The position numbers and the translations under genes are program-made. Below, piece after piece: positions 51,862 through 60,436 of a DNA stretch of 64,000 nt. The stretch is from Bacillota bacterium (GTDB lineage Bacteria > Bacillota > Clostridia > Lachnospirales > Lachnospiraceae): contig JAEYGZ010000021.1 in NCBI GenBank assembly GCA_023409535.1, positions 62,001 to 126,000 of the forward strand, written 5' to 3'. Numbering within the stretch: position 1 is the first letter of the stretch; each line of letters opens with the position of its first letter. Under the pieces are notes generated by a model. That model searched no databases and was not told the DNA's origin. It saw nothing but the letters and a program-made list of their open reading frames with translations.

Positions 51862-53013
51862 ATGAATAAAAAGCATAATTATAAGTTCAAATTTCTCATT
51901 TTACTTGCAGGTGTAACGGTATTATTTGCTCTTGCAATGATTTTATTACCCTTCCTTAAGCCACCGAAAGAACCATCCCTTAATGCAACGATTACCCCTG
52001 CAGCAGAACCATCTCAGACCCCATCAGCGACGCATCCTGTTTCTCCTGCAATAGCACCATCAACAACACCTGCAATAACTCCGACATTAACTCCAGAAAT
52101 AACACCTGCAATAATACCATCCGCCGGAATTACACAATCCCCTGACTCCGGTCATGGGACAGCCACTGTGACACCTGCTCCGGCTGAGACCTCCTTCCTG
52201 AAGGTTCACTTTATTGATGTTGACCAAGGGGATGCCATTCTTATTGACACAAACGGTCACTATATGCTGATAGATGCCGGTCAAAATGATAAAGGGGCAA
52301 CCGTTGTAAAATACCTTAACAAACTTGGCATAAAAAAATTGGACTATGTGATAGCTACCCATCCTCATAATGATCACATCGGAGGGATCGATACGGTCAT
52401 TGATGCGTTTCCGATAAATAACCTCATCATGCCGGCCGTCACCATTGATTCCGAAACTTACCAGGATGTTCTGAATGCGATTGAAGCTAAGAAGGTTAAA
52501 ACCACAAAAGCAAAGGTTGGAAATAAATACAATTTAGGAGATGCTTCCTTTATCATAATCTCACCAAACGGAACGGGCTATGATTCCTTAAATGATTACA
52601 GTGTTGGAATTAAACTCACCTATGGTGCGAATTCGTTCCTTCTCGCAGGTGATATCCAGGAAACCTCGGAAAAGGAAATGCTGGAGAACGGAATCGATTT
52701 GTCGGCGGATGTATTAAAGCTGAGCCATCATGGTTCTTCAACCAGCAATAAGAATAGTTTTCTGGATAAAGTGGACCCGGAATATGCTGTTATCAGCGTT
52801 GGCACAGGTAACAAATACGAGCATCCCCATTCGGAAACCATGCAGGCAATGAAGGACCGGGCTGTTAATGTATACCGAACGGACGAACAGGGTACGATTA
52901 TTTTTACCTCAGACGGCAGCGCTATCACCGTAAATGCAGAGCCATATATAATAACAACCTCCGATATCACTTCGGACGAAGCAGAAAAAGCCGCAATTGC
53001 AAAAGGATATTAG
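51862..53013 (+). CDS. Anchored or secreted metallo-beta-lactamase-fold hydrolase (ComEC-C-like)
   Basis: A 383-residue protein with an N-terminal helix (about 10-32, signal or anchor), a Pro/Thr/Ala-rich linker (35-108) that would hold the domain off the membrane, and a metallo-beta-lactamase domain. The metal motif HPHNDHIGG (His167, His169, Asp171, His172) and later LSHHGSSTS and HPHSETM are as in ComEC C-terminal and related extracellular hydrolases. The role (nucleic acid or phosphoester hydrolysis) is not determinable here. It converges with the sensor kinase gene, 18 bp apart. Confidence 0.85.
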   Translation: MNKKHNYKFKFLILLAGVTVLFALAMILLPFLKPPKEPSLNATITPAAEPSQTPSATHPVSPAIAPSTTPAITPTLTPEITPAIIPSAGITQSPDSGHGTATVTPAPAETSFLKVHFIDVDQGDAILIDTNGHYMLIDAGQNDKGATVVKYLNKLGIKKLDYVIATHPHNDHIGGIDTVIDAFPINNLIMPAVTIDSETYQDVLNAIEAKKVKTTKAKVGNKYNLGDASFIIISPNGTGYDSLNDYSVGIKLTYGANSFLLAGDIQETSEKEMLENGIDLSADVLKLSHHGSSTSNKNSFLDKVDPEYAVISVGTGNKYEHPHSETMQAMKDRAVNVYRTDEQGTIIFTSDGSAITVNAEPYIITTSDITSDEAEKAAIAKGY

Positions 53014-53031
53014 TTGAATGATAACTTCCGT

Positions 53032-54318
53032 TCAGCACGGAAAGCGGACTGCAAAGGTTGCCCCGCCCCCCGGCGTATCCCGGAGGATAATTTCTCCCTG
53101 ATGAAGCTCCGCCAGCTCTTTCGCGATGCTAAGTCCCAGCCCGAAATGCTTTTTTGCATTGCGGGACTGGTCCCCGCGGTAAAAGCGTTCAAATACATGT
53201 TTCTTATCTTCATCGGAAATGCCGTTTCCGTGATCCTCCACTTCAATCACAACAGAGCGCTTTTGGTGATAGGCACGGAGCGCAATCCTGCCTCCGACCG
53301 GTGTATGACTCAGTGCATTATCCACGAGAATCGTCAGAATTTGCTTGATCCGTTCCCGGTCCCCGTTAATTTTATATAGCTCTGACTCCGGCAGATCCAG
53401 TGTTATCACAGCCCGGTTCCTATTCAGACAGCTGCAGACCATATCGTAGCATTCAATCAGAAGGGTGTCCATATCCACCTCTTCCTTCTGCAGCTTCCAG
53501 GCCTTCGCATCGGCTGCCGCCAGTAGAAGCATATCATTAATCAGTCTTGTCATCCTGTCACACTCCCCCTCCACATGGGGAAGAAACTGTTCCGCCTTCG
53601 AGAGATCCTCCCGTATCGATGCAACCCCGGTCTTAATCACCGTAAGGGGGGAGCGAAGCTCATGGGAAGCCGCCGCAACAAAAGCATTCTGCTTCTCCTG
53701 CCCTTCTTCCAGAGGTTTTATTACCTTACGGATATAAAGCGTGCTTATCACAAATAAAGCCGCTACTCCAATCAGATCAAGGATACTATATAAAAAAATC
53801 CTTACGGTCTGTGCACCGGTCTTTGCGCCGTTTCCTGAAAAAGCCATAATATTCTGCCAGCCGCCGTACTTGGGAATCAGGGCGGCAAAGCCGAGATAAG
53901 AACCGCCTGTATCTGTGTTCAGGATGAGAACCGGAGTTTTCTCCACTTTCGAATACAGGGGTCTGCGGTCAAGCCGAATACCATCCTCAGCAGATTTTTC
54001 CTTCAGCCGCTGAACAAGCTCCTCCGTAACTGCTCTCGTTTCCAGCCTGCTATAGCCCGAAAGCTGCTTTCCGTTCTCCTCCACTATGACGATAAAGTCA
54101 TTCTCCAGCTGCTTTCGAAGCATCCATGCATTATTGATGATATTATCAGAACCGACCTTCTCTATGATCTGCTCGGCATTCTTTTGGAACAGCAGCTTCT
54201 CCTGTTCATAATTCTGACGGTAATTTAGGATGGATATCCCTGTAAGAATTACAGTCAGTATTACACTGGAGGTAATTCCATACAGAAGTATCAGCCTGAA
54301 CTTTAACTTTTGAAACAT
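53032..54318 (-). CDS. Sensor histidine kinase (HisKA type)
   Basis: A 428-residue kinase with two helices (about 8-28 and 160-180) around an extracellular sensor domain. The HisKA box ASHELRSPLTV holds the phosphoacceptor His, then LVDNALSHTP, DHGNGISDED, FERFYRGD and GLGLSIAKEL. There is almost no HAMP between the second helix and the H-box. The ATG at 54318 follows GAGAGGG; an ATG at 54333 is part of that site. Encoded 32 bp after its regulator. Probably controls the surrounding transporter or lipoprotein genes. Confidence 0.9.
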   Translation of the reverse strand: MFQKLKFRLILLYGITSSVILTVILTGISILNYRQNYEQEKLLFQKNAEQIIEKVGSDNIINNAWMLRKQLENDFIVIVEENGKQLSGYSRLETRAVTEELVQRLKEKSAEDGIRLDRRPLYSKVEKTPVLILNTDTGGSYLGFAALIPKYGGWQNIMAFSGNGAKTGAQTVRIFLYSILDLIGVAALFVISTLYIRKVIKPLEEGQEKQNAFVAAASHELRSPLTVIKTGVASIREDLSKAEQFLPHVEGECDRMTRLINDMLLLAAADAKAWKLQKEEVDMDTLLIECYDMVCSCLNRNRAVITLDLPESELYKINGDRERIKQILTILVDNALSHTPVGGRIALRAYHQKRSVVIEVEDHGNGISDEDKKHVFERFYRGDQSRNAKKHFGLGLSIAKELAELHQGEIILRDTPGGGATFAVRFPC

Positions 54319-54350
54319 ACTTCCCTCTCCCATACATTTACAAGTAAATA

Positions 54351-55022
54351 CTACTCCTTCAGCTGGTAGCCCACACTTCTTATTGTTTTGATTGTTGCAT
54401 GACTATGGATCAGTTTTAATCTTTTGCGGAGAAAACAGATAAAATTATCCAGATTTCCATCGGTTACAAAGCTGTCCGCACCCCAGATGCGTGTCAGCAG
54501 CATCTCCCGGGTTAATATCTGCCCTTTGTTTTTTATAAAAAACGACAGAAGGTCACCCTCTCTTCTGGATAAGCCGCAGCCTTCACCGCTTCTGGTCAGC
54601 TGCATGGTTCCGGCGTTAAAGCAAAAATCAGAAAAATAGAAGCATTCAAAATTTTCTATCTTCACAGGCCTTCTTGATAAAGCACGGATTCTTGCCAGCA
54701 GCTCCTCCATATCGAAGGGCTTCGTCAGATAATCATCCGCTCCGGTGTCAAGGCCTTCTACCCGGTCCTTCAGGGTATCCATAGCGGTCAGCATGATTAC
54801 CGGAGTCGTTATCTTACTTCTCCGAAGCTTATCCAGTATGGTAAGTCCATCCGTTCCGGGAAGCATCCGATCCAGAATAATGATATCATAAATTTGCTTC
54901 TCCGTATAAAACAGTGCGTCCGCACCGTCATTGCAAAAATCTGCCTCAATCTTATTCTTCTTGAACTGATATTCCAAAATAGAACACAATTCCTTGTCGT
55001 CCTCGATGATTAAAAGATGCAT
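54351..55022 (-). CDS. OmpR/PhoB-type response regulator
   Basis: A 223-residue regulator: receiver domain with acidic pair IEDD and phosphoacceptor Asp51 (ILDRMLPGTDG), Lys near 102 (LTKPFDMEEL), and a C-terminal winged helix (about 125-222) with LSRREGDLLSFF, RIWGADSFVTDGNLDNFICFLRKR-type recognition helix and IKTIRSVGYQL. It is divergent from the lipoprotein at 55201. Its class differs from the two AraC-type regulators of the glycan region. Confidence 0.93.
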   Translation of the reverse strand: MHLLIIEDDKELCSILEYQFKKNKIEADFCNDGADALFYTEKQIYDIIILDRMLPGTDGLTILDKLRRSKITTPVIMLTAMDTLKDRVEGLDTGADDYLTKPFDMEELLARIRALSRRPVKIENFECFYFSDFCFNAGTMQLTRSGEGCGLSRREGDLLSFFIKNKGQILTREMLLTRIWGADSFVTDGNLDNFICFLRKRLKLIHSHATIKTIRSVGYQLKE

Positions 55023-55200
55023 TCCTTACGGCTCCTTTCCCAATAAAAGACTCCTATCCATTGTCAGATTGTGGTATATTAGGAATAAAAATTTAATAAT
55101 TATATGCTCTATTTTAAGGTTGATTAGAGATAAGCACTTTATAACATATTTGTAAGGTTTATGCAATAACCATTAATTTAGAATTGGAAAGGAGCTTGAA

Positions 55201-57390
55201 ATGAAAGCGAAACAAATCATTTGCATTCTTCTGGCATTTAGTTTAATCTTCTCCGGCTGCAGCCGGAAAACTTCCGAGGAGACGGTCCAAAATCTGAAGG
55301 GCCGTTATGTCGAAAAAAACATTGACCTGCCGAAGGACATGACTGCTGACAGTATGATGCTGATACAAAAGGATAATAAACCCGTTCTTTACGGCTTTTT
55401 AGATAATCCCATTACCATTGCCGGTTATCAGCTGAACAGTGACGGTACCTGGACCGAGATTACCCCTGCCTGGCTGAAATCACTGACCTCACTTCCCGAA
55501 GGCTGGAGTTATCGGCCGCAGTTAATGGAGGATGCCAATGGATATCAATATTTGTATTATAACGAGTTAATTAATGGTAATCTGAAAGGAAATCTGCTGC
55601 GTTCTAAGGATGGAACCACATATGAAGTCATACAGCCCGAAGGCTGGGATGATACTAATCCGGATTATGGTTTTTATCATAACCCTTCAAAAGTTACCGT
55701 TCTGGGGGATGGCACGCTTGCCGCTATTTTTTATGACGGGGAAGTGATAACCTATGATAATACGGATTATAAGATTAAGAATACCATTTCCGACCGCCGC
55801 TATCTCAGTGAATTCATATCCTCCATGGGAAATGATCTCATCCTCGGTGAATCTGATGATAGTTATACGGTGAATGGTATTGATGTCTATCATCCCGGGG
55901 ATTTAAGCAGTACCAGCTATCCCTTCGAAGCAACCATTAATTCTAATGTATACTGTGAAGCCAACAGCAATATGGACCTTCTTCTTTGCAATGCAGACGG
56001 AATTTTTAAATTGGAGAACGGTACCTCAGTTTGGAATACCGTACTTGACGGCACCCTGTCCTCACTTTCGATGCCCACCCTGTGGCTTGCCGGCTTTACC
56101 TTTGATTCCTCCGGTAATTATTATGTTTTGTATAATTCAGATTCCCGATATTCCATGAAGCGATATGTTTTTGACGAAACAGTTGACAGCCTTCCGGATA
56201 ACGAGCTAAACCTGTACTCCCTTACGGACAGCAATATTCTGAGACAGGCCGCAGCCGTATTCCAGCAGGACCATACGGACGTCAAGATTAATTTCAACAT
56301 AGCCATGACCCCGGAGGAATACAGGACTGCCGATACGGCTACAAAGGAGGATTATATCCGTGCATTAAATACGGAGCTCATCGCAGGCAGTGATTATGAT
56401 ATTCTCGTACTTGACGGTCTGCCTGCCGAAGCCTTTACCCAGAAAGGGATTCTGGCAGATATGAGTGATCTGGTAAGTCCCATGGTTGAAGACGGTACAT
56501 TATTCGGGAATATCATGGGGAATTATACGGAAAACAGTAAAATATACATGGTTCCCGCAAGGCTTTTTATTAACCTCTTATTCAGCAGGACAAAGGATAC
56601 AAAACAGCTGACTACCGTAGATGCTTTGGCAGAATATGCCGCTGCCAACAGAACCAGACCCCTGTTTGGCAATATGACAATTGAAGAGCTGGTGAATACC
56701 TTTACTCCCTACCTGAGGAAGGAAATCCTGAACAGTGACGGAAAAATCAACCGGGACGGCCTGGTCAAAGCACTGAATAATTTAAAGCAAATCAGTGATA
56801 ACTGCGGGATTGCAGAAAGCAATGATAATGCGGAAATTGGCAATAATCTTTGGAATCTTAACCGGGGAATCGATTTATACCTTGATGCGCAAATGGGCTT
56901 TCTGGATGCCATGTATGCCTTCGGCATGGTTACCCATGTAAACGGGTGCTATGCTTCCTTTGAGAATTCCTTTACTCCGGGCTGTGAACTGGGAATTAAC
57001 AGCAAAAGCAAACAGCTTGAACTGAGCAAGGAATTCATCCGCACGGTATTGTCGGAGAAGGTGCAAACGAATGATCTGTATGACGGCTTTCCAATCAATT
57101 CCAGGGCTCTGACTGCCGTCTCGCAGCTTGACCGCAGTAATTACTCTTCCATCGCTTCCGTAACAGACGAAGACGGCGGCGAAAGCAGGGTTACCTTTGA
57201 AGCATTGGATCAGGCGCAAATAAAGGATGTTGTAGATATCTGCTCCGCAGTTACAGTCAAAATCACCGCTGACGACTATATTGCTTCCGTCATAGCACAA
57301 AAGGCAAAGGATTTCTTAAGCGGCAGCCAAACGGCCGGTGATGCGGCAGACGCAATTATCGCAGCGCTTGATGTATACCTGTCGGAGTAA
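55201..57390 (+). CDS. Lipoprotein joining a propeller-like domain to a solute-binding domain
   Basis: A 729-residue lipoprotein with lipobox LIFSGC (Cys20). Residues about 30-335 show repeated short beta motifs with Gly-Asp/Ser turns (DNKPVLYGFLDN, DANGYQYLYYN, GTLAAIFYDGE, SSGNYYVLYNSDSR), suggesting a beta-propeller. From about 340 to the end it resembles a family-1 solute-binding protein (LRQAAAVFQQDHTDVKINF, YDILVLDGLPAEAF, FINLLFSRTKDTK). The ATG follows AAAGGAG. It probably is the binding component for the permeases at 49.6-51.3 kb. Domain boundaries are my reading of the sequence, not a search result. Confidence 0.75.
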   Translation: MKAKQIICILLAFSLIFSGCSRKTSEETVQNLKGRYVEKNIDLPKDMTADSMMLIQKDNKPVLYGFLDNPITIAGYQLNSDGTWTEITPAWLKSLTSLPEGWSYRPQLMEDANGYQYLYYNELINGNLKGNLLRSKDGTTYEVIQPEGWDDTNPDYGFYHNPSKVTVLGDGTLAAIFYDGEVITYDNTDYKIKNTISDRRYLSEFISSMGNDLILGESDDSYTVNGIDVYHPGDLSSTSYPFEATINSNVYCEANSNMDLLLCNADGIFKLENGTSVWNTVLDGTLSSLSMPTLWLAGFTFDSSGNYYVLYNSDSRYSMKRYVFDETVDSLPDNELNLYSLTDSNILRQAAAVFQQDHTDVKINFNIAMTPEEYRTADTATKEDYIRALNTELIAGSDYDILVLDGLPAEAFTQKGILADMSDLVSPMVEDGTLFGNIMGNYTENSKIYMVPARLFINLLFSRTKDTKQLTTVDALAEYAAANRTRPLFGNMTIEELVNTFTPYLRKEILNSDGKINRDGLVKALNNLKQISDNCGIAESNDNAEIGNNLWNLNRGIDLYLDAQMGFLDAMYAFGMVTHVNGCYASFENSFTPGCELGINSKSKQLELSKEFIRTVLSEKVQTNDLYDGFPINSRALTAVSQLDRSNYSSIASVTDEDGGESRVTFEALDQAQIKDVVDICSAVTVKITADDYIASVIAQKAKDFLSGSQTAGDAADAIIAALDVYLSE

Positions 57391-57477
57391 AATATTGATC
57401 TGCCTTCGTCCATCCATGGATATCAGAAGAATGTCAGGAACATATATTCCATTTTGCAAACATTTTTTCGTTTTTCA

Positions 57478-57517
57478 GAACATAAGTTTTGCATTTAATC
57501 CGGCGATATGTTATAAT
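57478..57517 (+). promoter_or_regulatory. lexA promoter with LexA-box-like site
   Basis: TTTGCA (57488-57493), 18 bp, TATAAT (57512-57517) form a good sigma-A promoter. GAACATAAGTTT (57478-57489) overlaps the -35 and matches the Gram-positive SOS box core GAAC-N4-GTTC at all but the last position. A second related sequence, GGAACATATATTCC, lies further upstream at about 57437-57450. This fits LexA autoregulation. Confidence 0.65.
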
Positions 57518-57615
57518 ATCTATGAATTAGCAGATTAGTCCAATTATAAATTCTTAGTCTGCAGATATATATCGAATATTGAATGCTATAATGGGAAATG
57601 GAGGCTGATAAGAAC

Positions 57616-58233
57616 ATGGGATATGGTAGAATTAGTAATAAACAGAAAGAAATTCTTGAATATTTAAAATCTCAGATCATTAATAAGGGATATCCGCCGG
57701 CTGTCCGTGAGATTTGTGAAGCCGTAAAGCTCAAATCGACCTCATCCGTGCACTCTCATCTTGAGACCTTAGAGAAAAACGGATATATCCGCCGTGACCC
57801 GTCCAAACCGCGTGCCATTGAGATCATTGATGACGAATTCAATTTGACCAGGCGAGACCTCGTGAATGTGCCTATCGTCGGTACTATCACTGCCGGACAA
57901 CCGATCCTGGCTGTGGAGAACATAGAAAGTTATTTCCCGATTCCCGCAGATTATATGCCGAACGAAGACACCTTCATGCTGAAGGTTAAGGGTGACAGTA
58001 TGATTAATGTCGGAATTTATAACGGCGATAAGATTCTGGTTCAAAAGCAGACCCATGCAAAGAACGGGGATTATGTGGTTGCTTTACTTGGTGAAGAAGT
58101 GACCGTAAAGACCTTCTATAAGGAAAATGGCTACTATCGTTTGCAGCCGGAGAATGATACCATGGAGCCGATTATCGCAAACGACCTGAATATTCAAGGT
58201 AAAGTTATCGGACTTTTTAGAATGTTTTTGTAA
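57616..58233 (+). CDS. lexA: LexA repressor
   Basis: A 205-residue SOS repressor. The winged-helix domain (1-70) has YPPAVREICEAVKLKSTSSVHSHLETL. The self-cleavage site is Ala93-Gly94 (TITAGQP), and the Ser-Lys dyad is Ser128 (GDSMI) and Lys165 (TVKTFY). The ATG at 57616 is placed after GGAGG; the ATG at 57598 is part of that site. Promoter with a LexA-box-like site upstream and a strong terminator downstream, so it is probably monocistronic. Confidence 0.97.
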   Translation: MGYGRISNKQKEILEYLKSQIINKGYPPAVREICEAVKLKSTSSVHSHLETLEKNGYIRRDPSKPRAIEIIDDEFNLTRRDLVNVPIVGTITAGQPILAVENIESYFPIPADYMPNEDTFMLKVKGDSMINVGIYNGDKILVQKQTHAKNGDYVVALLGEEVTVKTFYKENGYYRLQPENDTMEPIIANDLNIQGKVIGLFRMFL

Positions 58234-58266
58234 ATAATAATTTGCACAATTAGCAGATTATATCAA

Positions 58267-58316
58267 GAGAAAAACGCATGTTTACGAGCTTGCTCGCTGA
58301 AACATGCGTTTTTCTC
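58267..58316. terminator. Bidirectional terminator of lexA and rsfS
   Basis: A perfect 17-bp stem (58267-58283 with 58300-58316) encloses a 16-nt loop that can itself pair (GAGC/GCTC). A5 and T5 runs within the stem ends allow termination from both sides of the convergent lexA and rsfS genes. Confidence 0.92.
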
Positions 58317-58379
58317 CGTTTGCCCGGTATGAGCGAACTATTAGATACTCAATCCGCTTATCGTGTATTGTTTAGCCTA

Positions 58380-58733
58380 TTATTCAAGCTCTTCCTTACT
58401 GATGGTCTTGCCATCCCTCCAGATACGCTCAAGATTATAGAACAGGCGATCCTCCTTAGAGAATACATGAACCACAACATCACCGTAATCCATCAAGATC
58501 CAGCTGGCTGATCTTACACCTTCAATTCTCTTGGGTTCAAAACCGCTTTTACCCAAAACCTCTGATACAGAAGACACCAGTGCATCCACCTGGGAAGAAT
58601 TCGTTCCGTTTGCTATGATAAAATAATCCGCAATAATGGATATATCTTTGATTTCAATTACGGTGATGTCCTCACCCTTTTTCTCTTCCAGTGCATGGTA
58701 AGCCAATTGCACCATTTTCTTCGAATTGTCCAT
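58380..58733 (-). CDS. rsfS: Ribosome silencing factor RsfS
   Basis: A 117-residue Iojap/RsfS protein that binds L14 on the large subunit and blocks subunit joining when nutrients are low. The family core is clear: DITVIEIKDISIIADYFIIANGTNSSQV and WILMDYGDVVVHVFSKEDRLFYNLERIW. The ATG at 58733 follows GGGG at 7 nt. It is the distal gene of the ribosome-assembly cluster, 40 bp after yqeK. Confidence 0.96.
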   Translation of the reverse strand: MDNSKKMVQLAYHALEEKKGEDITVIEIKDISIIADYFIIANGTNSSQVDALVSSVSEVLGKSGFEPKRIEGVRSASWILMDYGDVVVHVFSKEDRLFYNLERIWRDGKTISKEELE

Positions 58734-58772
58734 GAACAATCCCCTTTCGATTATGATAACTACTTCTAATAT

Positions 58773-59363
58773 TCATACGAACAGGATATTCCTGTCTTTG
58801 ATCATATCTTCATAATAATGGAAAGTGTCCACTGTCAAAGTATCAATGACAGCCTTTGTTTCCTTCAGATAATTCAACATATTCTCAAGCACAAGAAATG
58901 TAGCAAGATCAATATCGGAATAAGCAGCTTCCCGCAGCAGAGTAATCCTTGGAAGCGGTTTGCGGTTCGGCTCAATATAGTCTGCGTTGAAAATGATTTT
59001 CTCCAGCAGGGACATGGCCGGATGACCTGTGGTATGATAGGTGATTGCAGATAAGATTGCAGGATCTGTCACGCCGTATTTTTCCCTGGCAAAGGCTGCC
59101 CCCACCTTTCCATGCAGTAAATAAGGACATTTCCTTTCTACTTCCGATACAGACAGGCGGCGCTCTTCACATTGCATAAGTAACTCTTCCTCCGGCAAAT
59201 CCTTTGCACAATCATGAAGGATTCCGGCAATGCTTGCTTTCTCAGGAGGATAGCCAAAAATCACTGCCATATCGCAGGCAACCTCTTCGACTCCGACACT
59301 GTGCCGGTATCTGGAAGGCTTCAGTGTTATTTTCATGCTGTCACGCAAATGCTCCAACTCCAT
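58773..59363 (-). CDS. yqeK: YqeK-type HD-domain phosphohydrolase
   Basis: A 196-residue HD-domain protein of the YqeK family, known to hydrolyse diadenosine tetraphosphate symmetrically. The metal site is visible as SRYRHSVGV, ILHDCAKD (HD pair), LLHGKVGA and YHTTGH with NADYIEPNR. The ATG at 59363 follows GAGG; in-frame ATGs at 59375 and 59396 are less well placed. Lies between nadD and rsfS, the usual order in Firmicutes. Confidence 0.93.
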   Translation of the reverse strand: MELEHLRDSMKITLKPSRYRHSVGVEEVACDMAVIFGYPPEKASIAGILHDCAKDLPEEELLMQCEERRLSVSEVERKCPYLLHGKVGAAFAREKYGVTDPAILSAITYHTTGHPAMSLLEKIIFNADYIEPNRKPLPRITLLREAAYSDIDLATFLVLENMLNYLKETKAVIDTLTVDTFHYYEDMIKDRNILFV

Positions 59364-59407
59364 GCTTGTCCTCATTTCTGCATTGCTGCGGCACATTCCT
59401 ATGCCGC

Positions 59408-60016
59408 CTATACAATACCGTAAAGCTGCTTTTCTTTCATATAAGCGATGACCTGGTCGGGCAGATAATACCTCAGCGTCTTCCCCTCAGCCAATCTTTC
59501 ACGGATATCGGCGGAAGAAATCTGTATTGTGGGCATCTGTATCAACCGGATATCTGCATGATACTGCTCTGTAAGAAACTCTGCCTGCTTCTGCAGACGT
59601 TCCTGTACTACATGGTCTCTGCCTGCAGCAATCACCGTACATTGGTCAAATATAATCTGCGGCTTCTTCCACTGATGCATCATAAAAAGTGAATCCGCCC
59701 CTACAATAAAGTAATAGTGCGTGTCGGGATTCTCGGCGGTCAGTATGGTTAACGTGTCTGCCGTATAGGTAAGGCCTTCTCTTTCTAATTCCAGCGTCGA
59801 TAGTTCAAAATGAGAATTATCTCCGATCGCCAGCTCAATCATATCCACACGCTGCTCATCTGTAACCATATCCGGCTTCGTTTTGTGCGGAGGATTTTTA
59901 GAAGGCATAAACAGGATCCGCTCAAGACCAATCTGATCAAAAGCATTCTCCGCCAAAAATAAATGCCCATAATGAATTGGATTAAAGGTTCCGCCCATAA
60001 TTCCTATCTTCTTCAT
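59408..60016 (-). CDS. nadD: Nicotinate-nucleotide adenylyltransferase
   Basis: A 202-residue NadD, which makes deamido-NAD from nicotinate mononucleotide and ATP. GGTFNPIHYGHL (residues 8-19) is the nucleotidyltransferase HxGH region, FMPSKNPPHK follows, and ISSADIRERL near 165 is the ISSTxIR motif. The ATG at 60016 follows GGAG; 60034 is an in-frame alternative. It is 34 bp after yhbY. Confidence 0.96.
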   Translation of the reverse strand: MKKIGIMGGTFNPIHYGHLFLAENAFDQIGLERILFMPSKNPPHKTKPDMVTDEQRVDMIELAIGDNSHFELSTLELEREGLTYTADTLTILTAENPDTHYYFIVGADSLFMMHQWKKPQIIFDQCTVIAAGRDHVVQERLQKQAEFLTEQYHADIRLIQMPTIQISSADIRERLAEGKTLRYYLPDQVIAYMKEKQLYGIV

Positions 60017-60050
60017 AAGCTTCTCCATCCCCATATCAATATAATGGTAA

Positions 60051-60368
60051 TCAGAGCTCCTTGTTTTTTGACTTCTTTTCTACCGGCAGCTCGATCTTTT
60101 TCTTATCCTTTGATTCACGGTAAAGAACGATCTTCTTACCAATTACCTGAACCACCTCGGAATGAGTTCGCTCTGCCAGAATCCCGGCCATTTCCTTCGG
60201 ATCATCCATGCAGTTTTTCAAAACATTTATTTTAATCAGCTCTCTGGCTTCCAGTGCCTCTGAAACACCCTGGGTAATCTCCGGAGTTAACGCCGATTTT
60301 CCGATCTGATAGATTGGATCAATGGTCATTGCAAGACCTTTTAAATAAGCTCTTTGCTTTGTCGTCAT
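60051..60368 (-). CDS. yhbY: YhbY/CRM-domain RNA-binding protein
   Basis: A 105-residue single CRM domain protein associated with 50S assembly. KQRAYLKGLAMTIDPIYQIGK and ALEARELIKINVLKN are family-typical; a GxxG-like loop lies before VVQVIGKKIVLYR. A basic tail (KKKIELPVEKKSKNK) follows. The ATG at 60368 lies 12 nt after AGGAGG; an ATG at 60380 would overlap it. Confidence 0.95.
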   Translation of the reverse strand: MTTKQRAYLKGLAMTIDPIYQIGKSALTPEITQGVSEALEARELIKINVLKNCMDDPKEMAGILAERTHSEVVQVIGKKIVLYRESKDKKKIELPVEKKSKNKEL

Positions 60369-60436
60369 CTGTATCCACATCCTCCTTTACATAAAAAATA
60401 GAATTTCAATGTCTAGATGAAGGAGGTTGCCTCCTT

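Noticed and set aside
53022..53040. Small TTCCGT/ACGGAA hairpin between convergent hydrolase and kinase genes
   Set aside because: Only 6 bp and overlapping the kinase stop; too weak to call a terminator.
60420..60436. AAGGAGG-TTG-CCTCCTT hairpin below obgE
   Set aside because: Short stem without a T-run on the transcribed strand and close to the yhbY ribosome site; not convincing as a terminator.
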